Shown here: positions 15,265 through 20,928 of the stretch, piece by piece
How positions within the stretch are numbered: position 1 is the stretch's first letter
How the letters are laid out: each line of letters begins with the position of its first letter
Source: Planctomycetales bacterium
Lineage (GTDB): Bacteria > Planctomycetota > Planctomycetia > Pirellulales > Thermoguttaceae
Assembly: GCA_007119795.1 (NCBI GenBank)
Contig: SKOZ01000042.1
Span: forward strand, 1-20,928
Reading direction: 5' to 3'
DNA: 20,928 nt
Notes under the pieces: generated by a model
The model's database searches: none
Seen by the model: the letters and a program-made list of their open reading frames with translations, nothing else
Told to the model about the DNA's origin: nothing
Program-made: the position numbers and the translations under genes

Positions 15265-16254
15265 ATGAACGTCCTGGTTGCCGGCGGCGCCGGCTATATC
15301 GGCTCGCACGCCGTGAAGAGTCTTCTGGCTGCCGGGCACCGCCCGGTGGTCGTCGACACTCTTCACCGCGGGCACCGCGCCGCCGTGGATCCCGAGGCGC
15401 CCTTCTACGAAATCGCCCTCGCCGATACCGCCCGCCTCACCGACGTCCTCCACGGCCATGCCGTCGACTCCGTGATGCATTTCGCCGCCCTGACCTACGT
15501 CGGCGAGTCGGTCGAGGAGCCCCTGACCTATTACCACAACAACACGGCCGGATCGATCAGCCTCCTCCGGGCGATGGAGGCCGCCGGCGTCGACCACCTC
15601 GTCTTCAGCTCGACCTGCGCCACCTACGGGGAGCCCGAGCAGGTTCCCATCGTGGAGACGACCCCCCAGAAACCCATCACTCCCTACGGCTGGTCGAAGT
15701 GGTGCGTGGAGCGGATCCTCCGCGATTATGCCGCGGCGCGCGAAGAGTTCGCCTTCGTCGGCCTGCGGTACTTCAACGTCGCCGGCTGTGCGGCCGACGG
15801 CTCCCTGGGCGAAGACCACGATCCGGAGACCCACCTGATCCCCGTCGTCCTGCAGACGGCTCTGGGACGCCGCGACAAGGTGACGGTCTTCGGCACCGAT
15901 TACCCCACGCCCGACGGCACCTGCATTCGCGACTACATCCACGTCGAAGACCTGTGCGCCGCGCACGTCCTCGCCATGGAGCGGCTCGGCGAGGGGGAGG
16001 CGTGGTTCTTCAATCTGGGCATCGGCCGCGGCTATTCGGTCCGCGAGGTCATCGAGGCGGCCCGCCGCGTCACCGGCCGGGAGATCCCCGTCGAGTACGG
16101 CCCGCGCCGCCCCGGCGACCCCGCCGTCCTCTTCGCCGACGCCACCAAGATCCGGCGCCACCTCGGCTTCGTGCCCCAGCACACCGAGATCGAGGACATC
16201 GTCGCCTCGGCCTGGCGCTGGTTCGAAGATCACCCCTTCGGCTACAACGACTGA
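15265..16254 (+). CDS. galE: UDP-glucose 4-epimerase
   Basis: The protein interconverts UDP-glucose and UDP-galactose in the cytoplasm, using bound NAD. The 329 residues are typical of short bacterial GalE. The ATG at 15265 has AAGGAG 8 bases upstream. The Rossmann NAD motif GGAGYIGS is at residues 7-14. SSTCATYG at 115-122 supplies the catalytic Ser/Thr. The YxxxK motif is YGWSK (Y141 and K145). Further hallmarks are GLRYFNVAGC, the UDP-binding DPETHLIPVVLQ, DGTCIRDYIHVEDL and the C-terminal RRPGDPAVLFADATKI. Only 30 bases separate it from the SMP-30-like gene, so the two form an operon. The epimerase may supply UDP-galactose for surface glycans, together with the neighbouring glycosyltransferase. 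A related specificity such as UDP-GlcNAc or UDP-pentose epimerisation cannot be excluded. Confidence 0.93.
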   Translation: MNVLVAGGAGYIGSHAVKSLLAAGHRPVVVDTLHRGHRAAVDPEAPFYEIALADTARLTDVLHGHAVDSVMHFAALTYVGESVEEPLTYYHNNTAGSISLLRAMEAAGVDHLVFSSTCATYGEPEQVPIVETTPQKPITPYGWSKWCVERILRDYAAAREEFAFVGLRYFNVAGCAADGSLGEDHDPETHLIPVVLQTALGRRDKVTVFGTDYPTPDGTCIRDYIHVEDLCAAHVLAMERLGEGEAWFFNLGIGRGYSVREVIEAARRVTGREIPVEYGPRRPGDPAVLFADATKIRRHLGFVPQHTEIEDIVASAWRWFEDHPFGYND

Positions 16255-16284
16255 TCCCCCAAGGTTTTCCGCACGAGACTCAAC

Positions 16285-17157
16285 ATGGAAGTCGAACTGA
16301 TCCTCGACGCCCAGGCCACACTCGGCGAGGGGCCCGTCTGGCACGCCCGCCGCCAACAGCTCTACTGGGTCGACATCGACGCCGGGCTCGTCCACGTCTA
16401 CGACCCGGCCGAGGGCACCGATACCGCCATCGACGTCGGCCAGATGGTCGGGTGCATGGCCCCGCGGCGCGCCGGCGGGCTGGTCCTGGCCCTGCACCAC
16501 GGCTTTGCCCTACTGAACCTCAAGAATGGCGCCCTCACCCCCCTGGCTGACCCCGAGGCCCACCTCCCCGACAACCGCTTCAACGACGGCAAGTGCGATC
16601 CGGCGGGGCGTTTCTGGGCGGGAACCTTGAGCCTCTCGCGTACACCGCAAGCCGCCGCCCTCTACTGCCTGGAGACCGATCTGACCGTCCGCCGCGTGCT
16701 CGAGGGCGTCACCACGTCGAACGGCATCGCCTTCAGCCTGGACGGGACGCGGATGTACTACATCGACACCCCCACGCTCCGCGTGGACGCCTTCGACTAC
16801 GACCTGGCCGCCGGCACGATCGGCAACCGCCGCACCGTGATCCAATTCCCCGAAGGGGTCGGCCGCCCGGACGGCATGACCATCGATGAGGAGGGGTTTC
16901 TGTGGATCGCCCACTGGGACGGCGGACGGGTCACCCACTGGGATCCCCACCAGGGCACTCTTCTCGACACCATCGAACTGCCCGTCGCGCGCGTCACCTC
17001 GTGCACTTTCGGGGGACGGAATCTCGACGAGCTCTACATCACCACGGCACGCGTGGGCCGCACCCCCGATCAGCTTGCCGGCGAACCCCATGCCGGCGGC
17101 CTCTTCCTCGCCCGCCCCGGCGTCAGCGGCGTCGAGGCGTATGAATTCGGCGGCTGA
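16285..17157 (+). CDS. SMP-30/gluconolactonase/LRE family protein
   Basis: The product is a 290-residue six-bladed propeller of the regucalcin type, with no signal peptide. The metal-binding residues of the family are present: E15 in TLGEGPVW, N146 in TTSNGIAFS and D196 in GRPDGMTID, equivalent to human regucalcin E18, N154 and D204. NRFNDGKCDPAGRFWAGT at 97-114 is the substrate-side signature. Most bacterial members hydrolyse sugar lactones such as glucono- or xylono-lactone, but the substrate here is not determinable. It follows galE by 30 bases and is probably translated from the same message. It is convergent with the LRR gene. Confidence 0.9.
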   Translation: MEVELILDAQATLGEGPVWHARRQQLYWVDIDAGLVHVYDPAEGTDTAIDVGQMVGCMAPRRAGGLVLALHHGFALLNLKNGALTPLADPEAHLPDNRFNDGKCDPAGRFWAGTLSLSRTPQAAALYCLETDLTVRRVLEGVTTSNGIAFSLDGTRMYYIDTPTLRVDAFDYDLAAGTIGNRRTVIQFPEGVGRPDGMTIDEEGFLWIAHWDGGRVTHWDPHQGTLLDTIELPVARVTSCTFGGRNLDELYITTARVGRTPDQLAGEPHAGGLFLARPGVSGVEAYEFGG

Positions 17158-17210
17158 AGGGGATGACCTCGGTGTCGCGGCTGCTGGCTGGTGACCAGTC
17201 GCGGATGATT

Positions 17211-17227
17211 GCGCGTGCCCGACGCGC
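17211..17227. terminator. Hairpin between convergent SMP-30-like and LRR genes
   Basis: GCGCGT, the loop GCCCG, and ACGCGC form a perfect 6-bp stem in the 86-base convergent gap. A second weaker hairpin (GGCTGG, loop TGA, CCAGTC) lies at 17186-17200. Either could serve both directions; no T-run is present. Confidence 0.4.
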
Positions 17228-17243
17228 GTCGCTCGTTACTCGC

Positions 17244-18218
17244 TCAGGGATCCACGACGCTGATCACTTCACATTCCGGCAGCAGGGCGCGGAGACGGTC
17301 GGCGGCATCCTCGCTCATATCCGTGCGGGTGACGTGGAGCTCCTCGAGGTTCGTGAGCTCTGCCAGCGTCTCGACGGCGGCGTCGGTAATGGCCGTCCGC
17401 CCCAGGTGCAGGAACTCCAGATTTTCCAGCGCGGCCAACCGTTCGACCCCCGCGTCGGTCAGGGCGGTGTTGTCCAGGTTGAGCCAGGTCAACTGGGGCA
17501 TCTCGGCCAGGTGTTCGACTCCGGCGTCGGTGAATTCCGTGGTCCAGAGGTTCAGTCGCGCCAGCGAGCTCGATGCCTTCAATTCCGCCAGGCCGGGATC
17601 GCCCACGGCCGTCTCGCTGAGGTCCACCTCTTCCAGCGCGGGGAGGGCGGCCAGGTGCGCCATGCCGGCGTCGGTGACCTGCGTGCCGCGCAGCCTCATT
17701 CGGCGCAGATGCGACAGGCCCGCGAGCCGCGCCAATCCGGCATCGGACACGAACGTCCGCGTGAGGAACAACGCCTCGAGTTGCGGCAGCGTGGCCAGGT
17801 GGTCCAGGGCAGCATCGGTGACGATCGTATCGTCCAAGGCCACAGCCCGCAGCGAGGTTTGCCCGGCCAGCAGCGCCACTCCGTCGTCGGTCACCGGCGT
17901 ACCGGAGAGGCGGACGTCGCGAACCGCGGCGAGGTCCGCCAGGGGGGCCAGGTCGGCCTCGTCGAACGTCTGGCTCCGCAGGTCGACGAGGATGACCCGC
18001 CCCTCCCCATCGCGGCGGATCGTGGCCCCCAGCGCCTCCAGGGCGGCGGCGGCCGCCTCCTCGTCGTCCGCTTCCGGCGCGGCCGGCGGCGCATCCTCCG
18101 CAACGGCCGACACGTCTTCATCCGCCGCCGGTTCCACCGGCGGCGCCGCCGGCTCGCGGCATCCGAAGGCCAAGAGGGCCAGCCCCGCCCATACCATCGA
18201 AAAACCTGTTGCTCTCAT
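17244..18218 (-). CDS. Leucine-rich-repeat lipoprotein
   Basis: The product has 324 residues from the ATG at 18218. The frame is open further upstream, but this start gives a lipoprotein-like signal ending LAFGC (C20). Its lipobox has an unusual F at -2. Residues 21-65 are an acidic alanine/proline-rich linker. From about 75 to the end there are roughly nine to ten repeats of about 24 residues with the pattern LxxLxLxxTxVTDAGLxxLAxLPxLE (RI-like LRR). Typical copies are LRGTQVTDAGMAHLAAL and LDNTALTDAGVERLAAL. Such LRR proteins are abundant in planctomycetes and are assumed to bind proteins. No partner is evident. It is transcribed away from the zinc-ribbon gene and has its own promoter candidate. 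Confidence 0.88.
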   Translation of the reverse strand: MRATGFSMVWAGLALLAFGCREPAAPPVEPAADEDVSAVAEDAPPAAPEADDEEAAAAALEALGATIRRDGEGRVILVDLRSQTFDEADLAPLADLAAVRDVRLSGTPVTDDGVALLAGQTSLRAVALDDTIVTDAALDHLATLPQLEALFLTRTFVSDAGLARLAGLSHLRRMRLRGTQVTDAGMAHLAALPALEEVDLSETAVGDPGLAELKASSSLARLNLWTTEFTDAGVEHLAEMPQLTWLNLDNTALTDAGVERLAALENLEFLHLGRTAITDAAVETLAELTNLEELHVTRTDMSEDAADRLRALLPECEVISVVDP

Positions 18219-18269
18219 GGTCTCGTCTGCCTGGGAGTGAAAGTGCTTGCTATTGCCGATCGACGGGCG

Positions 18270-18298
18270 AGTGTATATCAGCCCCTGCACGCGGGCAA
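18270..18298 (-). promoter_or_regulatory. Candidate promoter for the LRR lipoprotein
   Basis: On the minus strand, TTGCCC (complement of 18293-18298) and TACACT (complement of 18270-18275) are 17 bases apart. The expected start is about 45 nt before the ATG at 18218, which supports that start codon over the upstream alternatives. Confidence 0.45.
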
Positions 18299-18486
18299 GC
18301 GCCGCGCGCGGCGGATCGGCGAGCGGTCCTTCCATCGCCGGATACCGCTGCGGGGCCCGCGAGCCGTGCGTGTTGCCCGTGGAGCCGGCCTGTCGACTTC
18401 TAGCCGTTTCGGAGCGGCAGTGCTAGACTTGTATTATGGACCCCTCTGCGGGCTGGAAGCAAGGCACACTGCCCCCCCGGAAAGCG

Positions 18487-19167
18487 ATGTTCCGCCTCTC
18501 CCAATGTCCCCAATGCGACGATGCCGTGACGATTCCCGACGGACTGCCTGCGGTGGGACGCGTCCGCTGCCCGCATTGTGACGAGGAGTTCGCCATCGCG
18601 GAAATCCTCGCCCGGGCCGCACCGGCCCCGCCCGCGGTGATCCTCGTCGCCGGGCACGACTTCGACGCCGACGCGGGCGCAGTCCACCTCGAGACCGCCG
18701 CCACCCTCGACGACCGCCGCTTCTCCGCCGACGCCGTCGTCGACTCGCCCGGAGATCTCGATGCCCCCCCTCAGGAAGCGGCTCCCGCCGACGGCGACCG
18801 CTCCGAATCCGACGTCCCCTCCTCCACCTGGCAGCCTCCCGCCGCCGAGACGGTCGATGAGGCTCCGGAGATCCTCGTCGATTCCCCGCTCCCCGCCGAC
18901 GCCGCGTCCCCTCAGGATCGGTCCGCGGAAATCGACGTCGACCCCTCGGATGCCGCCGCTGCGGTCCCCTGGTCCGAACGCGCCCGCCGCAACCGCCGCG
19001 GCAAGGGCCCCCTTCGGTTCGTTCTCGAAGTCGTCCTGGGGGGGGTCGCCGGGCTGCTCATCGGCTACTATGTCCTCTCCTGGGGATTCGGCTCCCGGCT
19101 CGACCTCCCCCGCCTTCCCCTTCCCTTGCTGCCCCACACCGTCGAAAGCGACACGTTCGGCCGATGA
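18487..19167 (+). CDS. Zinc-ribbon single-pass membrane protein, planctomycete-type hypothetical
   Basis: The product has 226 residues from the ATG at 18487. An N-terminal zinc ribbon has two CxxC knuckles, C7-PQ-C10 and C28-PH-C31, spaced like MJ0042/rubredoxin-type ribbons. A long acidic, proline/alanine-rich, low-complexity region follows (about 45-160), then a basic stretch (RARRNRRGK). One membrane helix lies at about 176-200 (FVLEVVLGGVAGLLIGYYVL), with a short tail after it. The arrangement suggests a cytoplasmic ribbon tethered to the membrane. An in-frame ATG at 18436 would add 17 residues. I prefer 18487 because the -10-like TAGACT at 18424-18429 would start transcription close to 18436, and MFRLSQCPQC resembles the start of related planctomycete proteins. 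The function is unknown. Confidence 0.78.
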   Translation: MFRLSQCPQCDDAVTIPDGLPAVGRVRCPHCDEEFAIAEILARAAPAPPAVILVAGHDFDADAGAVHLETAATLDDRRFSADAVVDSPGDLDAPPQEAAPADGDRSESDVPSSTWQPPAAETVDEAPEILVDSPLPADAASPQDRSAEIDVDPSDAAAAVPWSERARRNRRGKGPLRFVLEVVLGGVAGLLIGYYVLSWGFGSRLDLPRLPLPLLPHTVESDTFGR

Positions 19168-19334
19168 CCACGATTCCCCGGTCGCGCACCGAGGACGTAG
19201 CGGCCAACGGCGGCAGGGGAGTGCGTCCGGCAAGCATCGATCGGTCAAGCAACGGCCGTTGTCGGCCGCTATCGACACCGATCAGAGGGACTGGCGACAG
19301 CCACCCCCTCTAGGGTGTTGCCGAATGATGGAGC

Positions 19335-19363
19335 TTGCCGCAGTCCGGGTATGAAGGCACAAT
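19335..19363 (+). promoter_or_regulatory. Candidate promoter for the two-gene module
   Basis: TTGCCG (19335-19340) and CACAAT (19358-19363) are 17 bases apart. The predicted start near 19370 lies upstream of the short open frame at 19413. The hexamers are only moderate matches. Confidence 0.35.
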
Positions 19364-19412
19364 CCATAAGGTGAGCTGGAGTTGAACATTGCTTTCACGG
19401 AGAGTCGTCGGC

Positions 19413-19469
19413 ATGGCGCGAAGACCTGTTCATCGGCACGAGATCAGCCGTGGCCAGATCGTCGATTAG
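19413..19469 (+). other. Short open frame ending at an in-frame TAG before the small gene
   Basis: The ATG at 19413 has a good Shine-Dalgarno (GGAGAG, 8-base spacing) and encodes 18 residues, MARRPVHRHEISRGQIVD, ending in TAG at 19467-19469. After the TAG the same frame continues directly into the 115-residue small protein without another stop. It is therefore either the original N-terminus of that gene cut by a nonsense mutation, or a leader peptide whose translation feeds the downstream GTG start. The sequence alone does not separate these. Confidence 0.45.
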
Positions 19470-19496
19470 CCGGCGGGCGTCGGAACCCCCGATGAG

Positions 19497-19844
19497 GTGG
19501 CCGCCCGGGCAACCTTCACCGGCAGCTCACTTCACAACACGTACCCCCCGCCGGCCGGGCCACCGGCACTCCGTGCCGACAAGAGCAAGTGCGACTGGTA
19601 TGCTAACCGGAACTGGCCCATGCTGCAGGGCGCCTTGCGGAAGGCAATCCGCGCGGGTTGTGTTGGTGAATTCCGCGGTGCGTTCCCGTATCGTGTCTGG
19701 GTTTGGATCAACGACGTGCTGCACGAAGCGCGGTTGACCGATCAGGTGACAGGGGCGTACCATGGGTTCCCGGTCAACGATCCCAGCTCTTTTCCCGATC
19801 GGCTATTGGAGGCTGCGCCTCATGTCGAGATCCCTCTTGCTTGA
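19497..19844 (+). CDS. Small uncharacterised protein, first gene of a two-gene module
   Basis: The product has 115 residues from the GTG at 19497, although the frame is open back to 19470 and the true N-terminus may be the upstream ATG at 19413. Conserved-looking blocks are ATFTGSSLHNTYPP, RADKSKCDWY (about 27-35), ALRKAIRAGCVG and VWVWINDVLHEARLTD followed by YHGFPV (about 66-92). From memory these recall small uncharacterised bacterial proteins with F-x-GSxxH-x-x-x-P at the start and YHGYP near the end. I cannot name a domain. No signal peptide or membrane segment is present. Its last 23 bases overlap the following gene, whose ribosome-binding site lies inside it, so the two are probably translationally coupled. 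Confidence 0.65.
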   Translation: MAARATFTGSSLHNTYPPPAGPPALRADKSKCDWYANRNWPMLQGALRKAIRAGCVGEFRGAFPYRVWVWINDVLHEARLTDQVTGAYHGFPVNDPSSFPDRLLEAAPHVEIPLA

Positions 19845-20928
19845 GTGCGATCCGGTCGATCACCCCGCTGCTCTGGATGCAGTCGAGCGGGCGAGTTGGT
19901 GCGCGATGCGCGTTTGGGCGGGTGGGCAATGCGTCTCGACGTCGCGGGACCGTTCATCCCAGGCCGAGCGCAAGACGCTCTACGTCCCGGCCTTTCCCGT
20001 TGCCGAATGGTTGGCGCGAAACTGGTGGGCGCTGCTGAACGAGGTTTGCTCCTGGGATACCGTTCCTGTGTCTCCCGGCAAAGAGGCGCAGAAGCGGTGG
20101 AAAAGCCGCCATTGCCTCCGTTCGGCGGATTCCAGCCTTATGCTGCCGGCACTGTATCTCTTCCACGACGGAAAGTGCCTTCGTGCCGAATGGCGGAGCG
20201 ACGCTCCTGGCTCGTTGCCGCACATGCCCGGTGAGTTCACCGCAGAAGGCACCCAACAACTCGACCGGAACACCACGGAGGACGCCCTGGCAGATTTCGT
20301 CAACGGAGTTCTAGACCGCGTCGCGGGAACCGACGACGAAGCGGTCCGCCAGCTCCGGGCGCTTTGGCGCGCGATTCAAGGGGCGGATACCGAGGAGAAG
20401 CGCTTCTGCACCCTCGCCGGTCGCATGGGGCTCGATCCGTATGACCCGAGCGAGGTAAGCGACGAATTGGCGCGGTTCTTCGAGGAGTCGATCAGCGACG
20501 TCGAGGCCCCGCTGGTGCGCGACTTGACCGAAGTGGCGAGGCCGGAGTCGATTGCGTCCCAATGGTCGTGGCTGACGAAGGCCAATAGCGACTTGGGATT
20601 GCGCGCCAACCCGGTCGATCTGCCCTTCGACCTCCCCTCCCTGGAACTGCCGCCTCCGCAGTTCGGATACCGCCTTGCTCGCCAGGTTCGATCGGCCGCT
20701 GACACAGCGCCAGCGGCGCCCCTACACTCCGTGACGGAAACGGCGAAGTCCGTCTTGCGAGGTGGGTTTCGCACTGAAGATTACAACCATATCCCCGGCC
20801 AGGGGATTCGAGCCATCGTCGGCGGCTCCGAATCCGGAGACATTGTCGTTGCCGGACCGCGCCCCTCCCGTGTCGACAGCCAGCGGTTCCTCGAAGCGAG
20901 AAGCCTCTATCACGCCCTGGCGGCAACC
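19822..20928 (+). CDS. Large uncharacterised protein, possibly ImmA/IrrE-like, 3' partial
   Basis: The frame opens at the ATG at 19822 with GGAGG 9 bases upstream and runs without a stop to the window edge (369 codons visible). Visible blocks are YVPAFPVAEWLARNWWALLNE (54-74), a middle beta region, a helical segment containing KRFCTLAGRMGLDPYD (193-208), and the last visible residues QRFLEARSLYHALAAT (354-369). From memory these resemble uncharacterised proteins whose C-terminus is an ImmA/IrrE-type metallopeptidase domain, sometimes with a degenerate zinc motif. The RFLEARSLYHAL stretch sits where RFTLAHELGH would be. No HExxH is visible, but the domain may be incomplete here. Third positions are somewhat less GC-rich than in galE. 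The gene overlaps the small protein gene by 23 bases. The coding call is firm; the family is tentative. Confidence 0.82.
   Translation, partial: MSRSLLLECDPVDHPAALDAVERASWCAMRVWAGGQCVSTSRDRSSQAERKTLYVPAFPVAEWLARNWWALLNEVCSWDTVPVSPGKEAQKRWKSRHCLRSADSSLMLPALYLFHDGKCLRAEWRSDAPGSLPHMPGEFTAEGTQQLDRNTTEDALADFVNGVLDRVAGTDDEAVRQLRALWRAIQGADTEEKRFCTLAGRMGLDPYDPSEVSDELARFFEESISDVEAPLVRDLTEVARPESIASQWSWLTKANSDLGLRANPVDLPFDLPSLELPPPQFGYRLARQVRSAADTAPAAPLHSVTETAKSVLRGGFRTEDYNHIPGQGIRAIVGGSESGDIVVAGPRPSRVDSQRFLEARSLYHALAAT

Noticed and set aside
14446..16500. A long minus-strand frame opposite the glycosyltransferase and galE genes
   Set aside because: It spans two genuine genes and their intergenic region; the composition is that of an antisense shadow.
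17163..18581. Long plus-strand frames opposite the LRR gene
   Set aside because: The glutamine/arginine/glycine-rich product is the complement of LRR codons; the minus-strand LRR protein explains the sequence fully.

Overview
This is a GC-rich bacterial chromosome segment with dense genes on both strands. The protein families point to a planctomycete, probably Pirellulales-like. These include a large secreted HzsA-related multiheme protein, an SHD1 (SLA1 homology) domain fused to a beta-propeller, a DUF1570-like secreted peptidase, a leucine-rich-repeat lipoprotein, a GH71/99-like secreted glycosidase and a CxxC zinc-ribbon membrane protein. The taxonomic call is an inference from family content, not from a marker gene. 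No rRNA, tRNA, CRISPR array, insertion sequence or prophage was seen.

Layout. Positions 1-5300 (+): the 3' part of a zinc metallopeptidase gene, the HzsA-related protein, then an exported bifunctional-nuclease/PDZ fusion. Positions 5327-8556 (-): a likely operon reading hisD, a heme-c lipoprotein, then a GH71/99-like glycosidase. A perfect hairpin separates it from the convergent nuclease gene. Positions 8761-11557 (+): a hypothetical or decayed gene, followed by the SHD1/beta-propeller gene, which has a clear TTGACA-N18-TAAGAT promoter. Positions 11994-17157 (+): proS, a WecG/TagA-type glycosyltransferase, galE and an SMP-30/gluconolactonase-like gene. The last three suggest surface glycan and sugar metabolism. 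Positions 17244-18218 (-): the LRR lipoprotein, divergent from the zinc-ribbon membrane protein (18487-19167, +).

The 3' end (19335-20928, +) is the most unusual part. A small protein of an uncharacterised type overlaps, by 23 nt, a long open frame that runs off the window without a stop (369 codons visible). A good ribosome-binding site lies inside the small gene. The large protein resembles, from memory only, uncharacterised proteins that end in an ImmA/IrrE-like region. A short open frame with its own Shine-Dalgarno sits in frame just upstream of the small gene, separated from it by one TAG. This two-gene module is the best candidate for an undescribed system.

Most other long open frames in the window are antisense mirrors of GC-rich genes and were left out. 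Family names come from recognisable motifs; no database search was run.
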